Below are positions 27,201 to 36,731 of a stretch of DNA of 64,000 nucleotides, one piece after another (the stretch's first letter is position 1; every line of letters begins with the position of its first letter). This DNA is from Viridibacillus soli (GTDB lineage: Bacteria; Bacillota; Bacilli; Bacillales_A; Planococcaceae). The notes below the pieces were generated by a model. It had not been told where the DNA came from. It saw only the letters and a list, made by a program, of their open reading frames with translations, and did not search any database. The position numbers and the translations under genes were made by a program. The stretch lies in NCBI RefSeq assembly GCF_016612995.1, contig NZ_JAEOAH010000006.1:62001-126000 (forward strand), in the 5' to 3' direction.

Positions 27201-28913
27201 ATGCTAAAACAGTTTTTTTCTTATTACAAACCACATAAGCGATTATTTATCATCGATTTTTCGAGTGCTGTAATTGTCGCGATTTTAGAATTAGCCTTTC
27301 CAATAGCCGTACAATGGTTTATTGATAAACTTTTACCAAGTGGTGAATGGGGTACAATTGTGACCGTCAGCGTGTTGCTATTAATCATTTATCTCTTGAG
27401 TACAGTGTTGCAATATATCGTCAGCTATTTGGGACATAAACTTGGCATTAATATCGAAACAGATATGAGACAAGAACTCTTCACTCATGTACAAAGACAA
27501 TCATTCCGCTTTTTCGATAACACGAAAACAGGTCATATTATGAGCCGTGTCACGAATGATTTATTTGATATTGGTGAACTAGCTCACCACGGACCGGAAG
27601 ATTTATTCATTGCCATCATGACATTCTTCGGGGCTTTCGCCATTATGTTCAGTATCAATCCTCAACTAGCTATTATCGCTATTGTCATGGTACCTTTTTT
27701 AATTTGGTTAGTAACTTATTGCAACGTCAAAATGAATCAATCTTGGAAAAAGATGTATGAAAGTGTTGCAGACGTCAATGCACGTGTCGAGGATAGCGTT
27801 TCAGGAGCACGTGTTGTACAAGCATTTACAAATGAACAATTTGAAATAGAGCGTTTCAAAAATAATAATGGCCGCTTCCGCCTTGCTAAACTTGGTGCTT
27901 ATAAAATTATGGCGGGTACTCATTCCAGCATTTATATGATGACACGCCTTGTCACACTTATTGTTTTAGTTGTCGGGGCATGGCTGAGTTTCAACAATAA
28001 ATTATCTTACGGTGAACTAATCAGCTTTGTCCTTTATACAAATGTTTTAATCAAACCCGTCGATAAAATTAGCGCCCTTTTAGAGCTTTACCCTAAAGGC
28101 ATGGCTGGTTTCAAAAGATTCCGCGAGCTAATCGATCAAGAGCCTGAAATACAAAATGCTAAAAACGCCATTGCTATTCAATCATTAGCAGGCAATATTC
28201 AGTTCGATAATGTACATTTCCGCTATGAATCTTATAAAGAGACTCTATCCAATATAAACCTATCCATTCAGCAAGGACAGACTGTCGCATTTGTCGGTCC
28301 ATCCGGTGCAGGTAAAACGACAATTTGTTCTTTGATACCAAGGTTTTATGATGTGACCGACGGGACAATTTCTATCGATGGCATCGACGTACGCGATATG
28401 ACGTTACAATCATTACGTTCACAAATCGGTATTGTACAACAGGATGTCTTCCTATTTACGGGAACCGTCCGTGAGAATATAGCTTACGGTAAACTAGGCG
28501 CTTCTATGGAAGAAATTGAAGAAGCCGCGAGAAAGGCACATTTAGAGGACTTTATCGAAGGTCTTGAAGATGGCTACAATACTCAAATTGGAGAAAGAGG
28601 TTTGAAGTTATCTGGCGGTCAAAAACAAAGACTAGCCATTGCACGTATGTTCTTAAAAAATCCACCGATTCTCATTTTAGATGAAGCAACTTCTGCATTG
28701 GATACCGAAACAGAGAAAATCATTCAACACGCTTTAAATGAGCTAGCAAAAAACCGTACAACGCTTATCATCGCCCATCGCTTTGCGACAATCCGCGAAG
28801 CTGATCGCGTAATTGTTGTCACAGAAAATGGCATTGCTGAAGATGGACAATACGATGAGCTTGTCGCAGCAAACGGTATTTTCACAAAGCTACACAACAT
28901 TCAATTCAATTAA
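27201..28913 (+). CDS. ABC exporter half-transporter (Sav1866/MsbA-like)
   Basis: 570 aa: a six-helix membrane domain (residues 1-310) and an ATPase domain with Walker A GPSGAGKTT near 365, Q-loop IGIVQQDVFLF, signature LSGGQKQRLAIAR near 470, Walker B ILILDEATSALD and switch His IIAHR. The order and spacing match homodimeric multidrug exporters such as Sav1866. The substrate is unknown. A TTG at 27177 opens a longer frame, but AAAAAGGAGC lies between it and the ATG at 27201, so the latter is the start. Confidence 0.9.
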   Translation: MLKQFFSYYKPHKRLFIIDFSSAVIVAILELAFPIAVQWFIDKLLPSGEWGTIVTVSVLLLIIYLLSTVLQYIVSYLGHKLGINIETDMRQELFTHVQRQSFRFFDNTKTGHIMSRVTNDLFDIGELAHHGPEDLFIAIMTFFGAFAIMFSINPQLAIIAIVMVPFLIWLVTYCNVKMNQSWKKMYESVADVNARVEDSVSGARVVQAFTNEQFEIERFKNNNGRFRLAKLGAYKIMAGTHSSIYMMTRLVTLIVLVVGAWLSFNNKLSYGELISFVLYTNVLIKPVDKISALLELYPKGMAGFKRFRELIDQEPEIQNAKNAIAIQSLAGNIQFDNVHFRYESYKETLSNINLSIQQGQTVAFVGPSGAGKTTICSLIPRFYDVTDGTISIDGIDVRDMTLQSLRSQIGIVQQDVFLFTGTVRENIAYGKLGASMEEIEEAARKAHLEDFIEGLEDGYNTQIGERGLKLSGGQKQRLAIARMFLKNPPILILDEATSALDTETEKIIQHALNELAKNRTTLIIAHRFATIREADRVIVVTENGIAEDGQYDELVAANGIFTKLHNIQFN

Positions 28914-28918
28914 AACTA

Positions 28919-28959
28919 AAAAGAGTAGAGGCCGATTTACATCGACTCTCTACTCTTTT
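28919..28959. terminator. Bidirectional hairpin terminator
   Basis: AAAAGAGTAGAG and CTCTACTCTTTT form a perfect 12-bp stem between the convergent exporter and hflX genes, with T-runs in both directions. Confidence 0.88.
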
Positions 28960-28960
28960 A

Positions 28961-30229
28961 TTATTTCAAGATGAATTCAGCAAAGCGATTAGCATCTGCT
29001 TCCTTCATTTCCACTTTCAATACAGTACCTTCTTCTTCATATGCCGTTTCTTGAATAGTGCTATACTCATTCAAATAAGAAACAATATCCCCGCGGTCAT
29101 ATGGAATGCATATTTGGCATGTCACATAATCCGAGAAGATGTGACGACGAATAACTTGTAATAGTTCGTCCAATCCGACACCTTCTTTAGCAGACATCCA
29201 TACCGTATCACCACTTACATGCGGATACTCCGCGTTGGCAAGATCGGCTTTATTGTAAACATCTACAGTTGGAACGTCTTCTACTCCAACAGCATGCAAT
29301 GTATTGTTCGTTACTTCCATCATATACTGATATTCTTCATTTGAAGAATCAACAACATGTAACAGTAAATCCGCATCACGTGCTTCTTCTAAAGTGGAAC
29401 GGAATGCCTTCACTAAATGATGAGGCAATTTACTAACAAAACCAACCGTATCTGTTAATAGGAAGCTTTTATGATCCGGCAATTCAATTTGACGAACAGA
29501 TGTCTCAAGTGTTGCAAAAAGCATATCCTTTTCGAATACTTGTTTATGATCTTCATGCTCTGATTTTCGTAATAACTGATTCATAATTGTTGATTTCCCA
29601 GCATTTGTATAACCCACAATAGATACAACTGGAATATCATTTTTGCGGCGTTGCTTACGCTGTGTTTCTCGCTGCTCTTTTACATCCTCTAAATCACGGC
29701 GTATTTTCGCAATTTGGTCCTCGATTTTACGACGATCAAGTTCCAGCTTCGTTTCACCCGCACCACGGTTTTTGAAACCGCCTCCTGTACCACCACCTTG
29801 ACGGCTAAGTGATGCATGTAAGCCAACTAAGCGAGGTAACATATATTGCAACTGTGCTAGTTCCACTTGCATTTGCGCTTCTTTTGATTTCGCACGTCTA
29901 GCGAAAATATCTAAAATCAGCATCGTGCGATCGATAACTTTACATTCTAAACCAGCCTCAAGATTTCTAATTTGAGATGGTGATAACTCATGATCGAAAA
30001 TGACTAAATTGGCATCCGCTTCATCATAGAAATTTTTAATTTCTTCTATTTTACCAGTCCCTACATAATGGGAAGGATTTACACGATCTAAATTTTGCGT
30101 AACAACGCCAACTACTTCTACATTGAGAGCTTCTGCTAAATTTCCAAGCTCTTCGAGTGAATATTCAAAGTGAACGTCTCCCCGTAAATTAACACCTACT
30201 ATTATGGCTCTTTCAATTATTTCATCCAA
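28961..30229 (-). CDS. hflX: Ribosome-associated GTPase HflX
   Basis: 422 aa, the usual length. The N-terminal HflX domain has the glycine-rich segment RQGGGTGGGFKNRGAGETKLELDRR in pieces GGGTGGGF and GAGETKLELD, followed by a coiled region and the G domain: G1 GYTNAGKST, G3 DTVGF, G4 NKAD, G5 SAKEG. HflX splits stalled or hibernating 70S ribosomes under stress. A GAGG-type site precedes the ATG. Single gene; the upstream 30243-30510 gap holds a palindromic element. Confidence 0.96.
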   Translation of the reverse strand: MDEIIERAIIVGVNLRGDVHFEYSLEELGNLAEALNVEVVGVVTQNLDRVNPSHYVGTGKIEEIKNFYDEADANLVIFDHELSPSQIRNLEAGLECKVIDRTMLILDIFARRAKSKEAQMQVELAQLQYMLPRLVGLHASLSRQGGGTGGGFKNRGAGETKLELDRRKIEDQIAKIRRDLEDVKEQRETQRKQRRKNDIPVVSIVGYTNAGKSTIMNQLLRKSEHEDHKQVFEKDMLFATLETSVRQIELPDHKSFLLTDTVGFVSKLPHHLVKAFRSTLEEARDADLLLHVVDSSNEEYQYMMEVTNNTLHAVGVEDVPTVDVYNKADLANAEYPHVSGDTVWMSAKEGVGLDELLQVIRRHIFSDYVTCQICIPYDRGDIVSYLNEYSTIQETAYEEEGTVLKVEMKEADANRFAEFILK

Positions 30230-30365
30230 CCTGATTCCTCCTCTTTCTACGCCGAATAAAGAGTACTAAACATCCTTTTTTTACCATTAAAAATATACAG
30301 AAAAGGAGAGCTTATATGTCTACTCTCCTCTACACATAAAGTATGAGATTTTCTAAATGGACAGA

Positions 30366-30440
30366 CGTATCCTAATTACTCCGCTCAGTCGCGGTGCTTT
30401 GCATTATTCAGTTTCATCGCAAAGTGTTCAAACGGATACG
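30366..30440. repeat. Nested palindromic intergenic element
   Basis: Outer arms CGTATCC (30366) and GGATACG (30434) enclose inner arms CTTTGC (30397) and GCAAAG (30419), giving a long bulged hairpin in the gap between the hflX and VOC genes. Only one copy is in the window. It has no T-run, so it does not look like a terminator. Confidence 0.45.
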
Positions 30441-30510
30441 CTTATATACCATTTATAAAACCTCCATTCCAAAAAGTTAAATTTATCCTAACATACAAAG
30501 TGTTGCAAAC

Positions 30511-31212
30511 TCAACCTTTCACAATTTCGATTGTATGCAAACGTTCCTTGCTATCAAGCTTTTCTTCAAAAACAAATGTTGTATTCGCTAGCTTCAATGT
30601 ATTACCCTTTGTTGGTAATGACAGTAATCTTGACCAATGCGTTAGCTTCTCCTCAACGTTTTTCACATGGAAGATACAACGTTTTATCGCTAATTCTTCA
30701 TTCTCAGGTTTGATCGTACCATCTTCTCTTAGTGAAGCATAGCGTTCTTCAATCGATTTCTCCCATTCTATAAAAAACGGATACGGTAATGTGTGATTGA
30801 TTTTATGATCGATAAATAGCATCTTCCATTTACGTAATTCACCGCTATCCGTCTTTCTCTCCGCATGAATAATACCCGAGGTACGATAGCCCATTTTTTT
30901 AAAATATCGATTTTTCTTTTCTAGGTCATTCGAGCGTAAACATAATGATGCGAAACCTTCATCATCGACAATATCATATAAAAGTTGTTTTACTAAAGGC
31001 TGCGTTGATTGCTCGGCAATATTTTCATCCTCTACTGCCAGCCATTCGATATAACTATTCTTTGTATAAAATAGCGCATTATACGTTCCCCAATGTAAAT
31101 GCTGGCCACCTTTAACTGGATGTATGCCTTCAATTTGTTCTTGTTCTACAATCTGCTGTGGATTCTTCGTTGTGAAATATACGACATGGTCTAATTCAAA
31201 CAATCTCCTCAC
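30511..31212 (-). CDS. VOC-superfamily (glyoxalase-like) protein
   Basis: 233 aa. The start FELDHVVYFT with its His, GTYNALFYTKNSYIEWLAVED and a second module beginning CIFHVKNVEEKLTHW are typical of the two-module Glyoxalase-like (Glyoxalase_3) family seen widely in Bacilli; E58 in the YIEWLAVED segment may be a metal ligand. The reaction is unknown. The frame opens with GTG at 31212; a TTG nine bases on has AAGGGG at a better distance, so the true start could be 31203. Confidence 0.7.
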   Translation of the reverse strand: MRRLFELDHVVYFTTKNPQQIVEQEQIEGIHPVKGGQHLHWGTYNALFYTKNSYIEWLAVEDENIAEQSTQPLVKQLLYDIVDDEGFASLCLRSNDLEKKNRYFKKMGYRTSGIIHAERKTDSGELRKWKMLFIDHKINHTLPYPFFIEWEKSIEERYASLREDGTIKPENEELAIKRCIFHVKNVEEKLTHWSRLLSLPTKGNTLKLANTTFVFEEKLDSKERLHTIEIVKG

Positions 31213-31231
31213 CCCTTATGTATATAGAAAA

Positions 31232-31271
31232 GTCCGTAGCTGTATATATGCAAGCATAGCCAACTACGGAC
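31232..31271 (-). terminator. Terminator of putP
   Basis: GTCCGTAG and CTACGGAC form an 8-bp stem, followed on the minus strand by TTTTC. It is 11 bp past the putP stop. Confidence 0.75.
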
Positions 31272-31281
31272 ACAAGAATGA

Positions 31282-32769
31282 TTAGCCTTCTCGTTCTTCT
31301 TTTAATAATTCAATTGTTTTATCGAATTCTTCTTCAATTTCTTTATTTGGTTTGTATGTAAGCAAACTAACTACAACTGCAACAAGTAGACAGATTATAA
31401 AGCCTGGTACAATTTCGTACATAGCCGCTTTAAGGCTATCATTTGTACCCCAAACATAAGCTGTCACTGCACCAGTGACCATACCTGCTAAAGCGCCCCA
31501 GTTTGTGATCTTCTTCCAATATAATGTTAACAAAATAATAGGACCAAATGCAGCGCCAAAACCAGCCCAAGCAAAAGACACTAAATCTAAAATTTTGTTA
31601 TCTTGTTTCCAAGCAAGAGCCATAGCAAAAACAGACACTAAAAGTACCGCCATACGCCCCAAGAATACATATTGTTTATCAGAAGCATCTGATTTAAATA
31701 CAGCTTTATAAATGTCTTCCACTAATGCAGATGAAGTTACGATTAATTGAGATGCAATCGTACTCATAATTGCCGCTAGTATAGCCGCAAGCATAACACC
31801 TGCAATGAACGGGTGGAATAAGAGTTGACCTAAAACAATAAATACTGTTTCAGGGTTTTTTAATTCCCCACTATTTTGTTGGTAATAAGCAACTCCAACA
31901 AGTGCCGTCGCAATAGCACCGAATAAGCTAAGGAACATCCAGCTAATACCGATTCTACGAGCTTGTTTCGTCTCTTTAACACTCTTGATCGCCATAAAGC
32001 GAACGATAATATGTGGCTGACCGAAATAACCTAGTCCCCATGCCACTGTAGAAATAATACCTGTAATCGTTGTACCTGCAAATAAACTTAGAAATTTAGG
32101 ATCCACTTCTTTAATAGAAGCTATTGTTTCCCCAACCCCACCAGTTAAAAATAAACCGAAAATCGGTACGATAATAAGCGCTAAAAACATGACTAATCCT
32201 TGGATAAAGTCTGTATAACTAACCGCTAAAAAACCACCAAATAATGTGTAAGCAATAACAACACCTGAAGATATTAATAGACCAGTATGATAATTATAGC
32301 CAAACGAACTCTCGAAAAACACACCACCTGCAACCATTCCTGAAGATACATAAAATGTAAAGAAGACAAGAATAATTATACCTGAAGCAATACGGAGCAA
32401 CTTCGTTTTGTCTCTTAAACGGTTTTCCAAATAACTCGGAATGGTAATCGAATCATTTGAAACTTGCGTATACATACGCAAACGCGGAGCAACATACACC
32501 CAGTTTAAATAAGCTCCGACAGTTAAACCAATTGCAATCCATGCTTCTATCAATCCACTTGCGTAAACTGCACCAGGTAGCCCCATTAATAACCAACCTG
32601 ACATATCAGCCGCCCCAGCACTTAATGCTGTAACTGCCGGTCCAAGTGAACGTCCCCCGAGCATGTAATCAGTCAAATTCGATGTACGCCTAAATGCATA
32701 CCAGCCAATTGCTAACATTGCAATCATATAAATAACAATGGCTATAAGTTGATACATATTATCTGACAT
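31282..32769 (-). CDS. putP: Sodium/proline symporter
   Basis: 495 aa, 13 membrane spans, sodium:solute symporter family. SAGAADMSGWLLMGLPGAVYASGL, here cited as AADMSGWLLMGLPGA near residue 53, carries the Na+ and proline contact residues of PutP, and WGLGYFGQPHIIVRFMA near 245 is the SSF signature region. It imports proline as nutrient or osmoprotectant; the paralogue OpuE is very similar and cannot be excluded. AAGGGGG precedes the ATG. No put catabolic gene is nearby. Confidence 0.92.
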   Translation of the reverse strand: MSDNMYQLIAIVIYMIAMLAIGWYAFRRTSNLTDYMLGGRSLGPAVTALSAGAADMSGWLLMGLPGAVYASGLIEAWIAIGLTVGAYLNWVYVAPRLRMYTQVSNDSITIPSYLENRLRDKTKLLRIASGIIILVFFTFYVSSGMVAGGVFFESSFGYNYHTGLLISSGVVIAYTLFGGFLAVSYTDFIQGLVMFLALIIVPIFGLFLTGGVGETIASIKEVDPKFLSLFAGTTITGIISTVAWGLGYFGQPHIIVRFMAIKSVKETKQARRIGISWMFLSLFGAIATALVGVAYYQQNSGELKNPETVFIVLGQLLFHPFIAGVMLAAILAAIMSTIASQLIVTSSALVEDIYKAVFKSDASDKQYVFLGRMAVLLVSVFAMALAWKQDNKILDLVSFAWAGFGAAFGPIILLTLYWKKITNWGALAGMVTGAVTAYVWGTNDSLKAAMYEIVPGFIICLLVAVVVSLLTYKPNKEIEEEFDKTIELLKEEREG

Positions 32770-32896
32770 GCTAAGTCCCCCTTTAGCTGTGTAATATAGC
32801 TATTTTATCATGATTGTTCAATCATAAGTAGATAGAATCTTATTTTCGCTCCTCACAATTATATATTGCTTTCCTACAAGATCCCCTAAAATATGA

Positions 32897-32933
32897 GAAC
32901 AGGAAATACGCCTTTTTGCCATATGCCCTGTTC
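32897..32933 (-). terminator. Possible terminator of the acyl-CoA ligase gene
   Basis: GAACAGG and CCTGTTC form a 7-bp stem around a 23-nt loop, directly after the ligase stop. No strong T-run follows, so this is a modest call. Confidence 0.45.
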
Positions 32934-32943
32934 CTAGTACTAA

Positions 32944-34575
32944 TTAATGTGCTATATATTCTTGCGATAATTCTCTCAATCTAAATTTCTGGATTTTACC
33001 TGATGCAGTCATTGGATAAGCATCTGTAAATTGAATATACTTAGGAATTTTATGATAGGAAATCTTCCCTTTACAATATGCTCTGAGCTCATCTTCCGTG
33101 ACATAAGCCCCTTCTTTTAATATGACCCAAGCCATCAGCTCTTCACCATACTTTTCATCGGGCACACCAACAACTTGCACATCTTGAATTTGGGGATGCT
33201 CATACAGAAATTCCTCTACTTCACGCGGATAAACGTTTTCACCGCCACGAATAACCATATCTTTAATACGACCTGTAATATCAATATAGCCATCCTCATC
33301 CATGATTGCGATATCACCTGTATGAAGCCATCCTTCATGATCAATTGCTGCATGCGTCGCTTCTGGATTATTGTAATAGCCCTTCATTATCAAATAACCA
33401 CGCGCACATAACTCTCCTGGTGTCCCTACCATTACCTCATCCCCAGTGATGGGGTCGATAATTTTCACTTCGACATTTGGATGTGGTTTCCCTACTGTTG
33501 ATACACGCTTTTCAATTGCATCATCCGTGCTCGTTTGTGTAATAACTGGAGAAGATTCGGTTTGTCCATAGCAAATCGTAATTTCACGCGCGCCCATATC
33601 ATTGATGACCTTTTTCATCACTTCGATTGGACAAATTGAACCCGCCATAATGCCTGTACGGAGCGATGATAAATCAAACTTTTCAAAGTCGGGATGATTT
33701 AATTCAGCGATGAACATTGTCGGCACACCGTGCAATGCAGTACACTTCTCATCTTGAACGATTTGGAGTACTTTAAGTGGTTCAAACTGTTCTAGTACGA
33801 CCATTGTGGAGCCGTGTAATACAGATGCAATCGTACTCATCACACAGCCAAAGCAATGAAAAAATGGTACTGGAATACATAAGCGATCATGCTCTGTTAG
33901 ATGAATATAATCTCCAACGAGTCGACCATTATTTACGACATTATTATGCGTAAGCATTACACCTTTAGGAAAACCTGTTGTACCTGATGTGTACTGAATA
34001 TTAATAACTTCATCTGGATCAAGCGATTGGTAACGTTCTTCAAGCTCTTCATCTGTTACAAGTCCAGCAAATTCTAGTAGTTCACTCCATTTATAAATAC
34101 TTGGATATTCATTTTCACTCATCACAATCACACGTTTGAAATGAGGTATTTTATCTGATTGAATATTCCCTTTTTCAGAAGTAGCTAATCTAGGGCATAT
34201 CTTTTGGATGATATTAATATATGAAGTCCCTTTAAATTCTTCCCCTAAAATCAATGTTGTCGTATCCGATTGCCGCAATAAATACTCAAGCTCATTTTCT
34301 TGATAATTAGTATTTACTGTTACGAGCACAGCCCCCATTTTACCCGAAGCAAACTGGCTAAGTAACCATTCCCTCTTATTATCGGACCAAATGGCAATAT
34401 GCTCCCCTTTTGCAATACCCATGCCGATAAACGCCTTTGCTAAATCATCTGTTTCCTGATCAAATTCCGCATATGTTTTTCGCACTCCATTTTCCGGATA
34501 CACATACGCCTCATTATTCGGAAATGCTTCCACCGTGTTACGTAAAACTTCCCCCACAGTCTTATGTAATAACAT
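32944..34575 (-). CDS. Acyl-CoA synthetase (AMP-binding, ACSF2/FadD-like)
   Basis: 543 aa ANL-superfamily ligase. The phosphate loop YTSGTTGFPKGVMLTH (near residue 192), the A5 motif CYGQTESSP, the hinge GWLHTGD (near 415), GRIKDMVIRGGENVYP and the catalytic Lys in TASGKIQKFRLRE near the end are all present. It activates a fatty or other carboxylic acid to acyl-CoA through an acyl-adenylate. Chain length is not predictable. It is not menE-like in context. AGGGGGG precedes the ATG; single gene. Confidence 0.88.
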   Translation of the reverse strand: MLLHKTVGEVLRNTVEAFPNNEAYVYPENGVRKTYAEFDQETDDLAKAFIGMGIAKGEHIAIWSDNKREWLLSQFASGKMGAVLVTVNTNYQENELEYLLRQSDTTTLILGEEFKGTSYINIIQKICPRLATSEKGNIQSDKIPHFKRVIVMSENEYPSIYKWSELLEFAGLVTDEELEERYQSLDPDEVINIQYTSGTTGFPKGVMLTHNNVVNNGRLVGDYIHLTEHDRLCIPVPFFHCFGCVMSTIASVLHGSTMVVLEQFEPLKVLQIVQDEKCTALHGVPTMFIAELNHPDFEKFDLSSLRTGIMAGSICPIEVMKKVINDMGAREITICYGQTESSPVITQTSTDDAIEKRVSTVGKPHPNVEVKIIDPITGDEVMVGTPGELCARGYLIMKGYYNNPEATHAAIDHEGWLHTGDIAIMDEDGYIDITGRIKDMVIRGGENVYPREVEEFLYEHPQIQDVQVVGVPDEKYGEELMAWVILKEGAYVTEDELRAYCKGKISYHKIPKYIQFTDAYPMTASGKIQKFRLRELSQEYIAH

Positions 34576-34812
34576 AAAAACCCCCCTTTGTTAGAAGTAT
34601 CATCTCTATTATTTTATCACAAGATTCTGATTAGTCAGCTTGTTAAGATGGTAGGACTACAGAGTTATTATTATTTTTCCCGCAAAGTATAGCATTCTAC
34701 TAGTAATTACCTTATTATGTTACATATGAATCGTTAATGCATTTTAATATAGATACTTATTACCTAATTAAAAATAAATTTCACCATCATGCCTAAAGGA
34801 GGCTATTTTATT

Positions 34813-36282
34813 TTGAACACTGATTTATTATCGAGAGAAGATTGGAAAAGAAAGAACTTTTTTATTTTTCTAGTAGCTGTATTTGCTTCTAGCATAGGCT
34901 TTCTTGCACAATTACTATTTGACTCAAAGCCTATGGTCAAACTTGTTATAGGCATTATTTTCGCCCTTGTTTTAATTTCCTTTATGATTGAACGTAAAGT
35001 AGTTATATTCGAACGTTTCTTCCCACACTTTATCCTATTGACAGTTTTTTTCACCATTATCGGTTCTATACTCGGACAAGGAGCTAGTACGTTAGCGACG
35101 ATAGCAATATCTTTTTTCTTACTTATGATCTCTAGTATTCATTCAAGCAAAAAACTCTTAATCTTCGGGTATATTTTGAGTGCTATTACCATGGTCTTCA
35201 ACCAAATCTATTTTGAAGAATTGGATATGATGGCTAACCAATTTAAAAACTTAATACTTGTTCATTTCCTATCTGGCCTAGCACTTTTTTTACAAATCCA
35301 TCAAAATGCACATAATGCTAATAATACAAATAAGTTATTTATACAATTAGAAGAAAAGGCACAGCAAGAAACAATCTTAATGGACAAACTTTCTACTTCT
35401 GTACAAATGATTACAACGAATCTTCAAAGTATTACACAAAATACAGAAAGTACGACAGTAGCACAACGCGAAATGCTTATTGCTGTAAATGAGATTAGCG
35501 CTGGCTCTGAACAACAGGCCGATCGTATAGCGGATATCGTCCAAAATTCTGAGGCTACTACAAAGACCATTCGTAGCGTTTCGGGATCATTAAAAGATGC
35601 CGTACAACAATCGAGCCAGGCAGGTAACCAAGCTAATGACGGTGCGACGATCATGCAAGGTATGAAAAATGATATTGATGACTTTACTAAATTCTTCATC
35701 GACTTAAGTAAATCTTTCAAAGATTTAACAGAAAAAATATCTGAAACAAACTCATTTACAGTGGCCATTCGTCAAATCACAGAGCAAACGAACTTACTTG
35801 CATTAAATGCTTCTATTGAAGCTGCACGTGCTGGTGAACATGGCAAAGGCTTTGCAGTAGTTGCAGATGAAATTCGTAAGCTTGCTAGTGTAACCGATGA
35901 AACGCTCGTTAAAATTGACTCGAACTTACGTAATGTGAATGAATATAACGATGTAACACTTCTCAAACTAGAGGATGGGATGAACAAAGTATATAAACAA
36001 GTAACAGAAGCGGAACACTCTACTACTGCTTTTAATGAACTAAGCCATACTATGGAAACACTGCAGCAACAAATGACTCAACTATTAACAAGTATGACTC
36101 AAATTGAAGGCAATTCGGAAACGATTCAGCATAGCACAACTGAATTTGCAGCCGTTATTGAAGAAAGTACAGCCGCCCTTGAAGAGTTAAACGCAACACT
36201 TGTTAATCTAACAGATGAACAAGCCCAAATTGCGGACTATGTTAATCAAACATATGAAGTAGCAAATTCAATCAAAGCATAA
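34813..36282 (+). CDS. Methyl-accepting chemotaxis protein with six-helix membrane domain
   Basis: 489 aa. Six hydrophobic helices fill residues 15-165 with only short loops, so there is no periplasmic-type sensor domain and no clear HAMP; a coiled-coil and the signalling domain follow, with the conserved hairpin tip [20 protein letters not shown] (near 320) and [10 protein letters not shown]. It relays a membrane or intracellular signal to CheA. An ATG at 34789 lies before AAAGGAGG; the TTG at 34813, ten bases after it, is the start. The C-terminus lacks a long docking tail. Monocistronic with terminator. Confidence 0.88.
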   Translation: MNTDLLSREDWKRKNFFIFLVAVFASSIGFLAQLLFDSKPMVKLVIGIIFALVLISFMIERKVVIFERFFPHFILLTVFFTIIGSILGQGASTLATIAISFFLLMISSIHSSKKLLIFGYILSAITMVFNQIYFEELDMMANQFKNLILVHFLSGLALFLQIHQNAHNANNTNKLFIQLEEKAQQETILMDKLSTSVQMITTNLQSITQNTESTTVAQREMLIAVNEISAGSEQQADRIADIVQNSEATTKTIRSVSGSLKDAVQQSSQAGNQANDGATIMQGMKNDIDDFTKFFIDLSKSFKDLTEKISETNSFTVAIRQITEQTNLLALNASIEAARAGEHGKGFAVVADEIRKLASVTDETLVKIDSNLRNVNEYNDVTLLKLEDGMNKVYKQVTEAEHSTTAFNELSHTMETLQQQMTQLLTSMTQIEGNSETIQHSTTEFAAVIEESTAALEELNATLVNLTDEQAQIADYVNQTYEVANSIKA

Positions 36283-36297
36283 TATACAATCTACTCG

Positions 36298-36330
36298 GCT
36301 ATTGACATCTTTTCGTCAATAGCTTTTTTT
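36298..36330 (+). terminator. Terminator of the chemoreceptor gene
   Basis: GCTATTGAC and GTCAATAGC form a perfect 9-bp stem followed by seven T. Confidence 0.9.
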
Positions 36331-36432
36331 AATACTTGTAGTTAATTTGTGAATTGCTCAAAAATACGATAATATCATGCTTCTCTAAAATTATAAGATA
36401 CTGTTTTAAATATTATATTAATGTCAAATCTA

Positions 36433-36460
36433 TTGACTATAAACTAAAACGTGGTAGAAT
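36433..36460 (+). promoter_or_regulatory. Sigma-A promoter of the T-box operon
   Basis: TTGACT and TAGAAT with a 16-bp spacer, positioned so that transcription would begin around 36467, at the 5' end of the T-box leader. Confidence 0.6.
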
Positions 36461-36466
36461 TTCTTA

Positions 36467-36703
36467 TGACTTCAATGCGTTGAAGCAACAAAGTTAATAT
36501 TCCGAGCGATGGACATAGTAGGTATTTTACAGACAGCAACTAGAGACTAAGTAATTGGTGCAAGCTTAGGTCTGTTCTATAGATGAATTACACCATTAGA
36601 TACTCGTTTTAAATGAAGTGGTTGGATAAAATTATTCAACAATTAGGGTGGTACCGCGGAGTTCTCCTTCGTCCCTGTTTATAGGGATAGAAGGATTTTT
36701 TTA
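36467..36703 (+). promoter_or_regulatory. T-box riboswitch, specifier probably UAC (tyrosine)
   Basis: The T-box sequence AGGGTGGTACCGCG is at 36645-36658 and is followed by a strong terminator (CTCCTTC..TCCCT paired with AGGGA..AGAAGGA, then T7, 36664-36703). Stem I shows GACATAGTA and an ACAGAC/GTCTGT stem. The specifier side reads GATGAATTACACCATT. By the GAA-codon-ACC pattern, confirmed here by the proS leader (GAA CCT ACC), the codon next to ACC is TAC (36589-36591), tyrosine, with one extra U; TTA (Leu) is the alternative reading. Uncharged tRNA would permit readthrough into the NhaC-family gene. Confidence 0.85.
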
Positions 36704-36731
36704 TGCCATTTTATTATTTAGGAGGATTATC

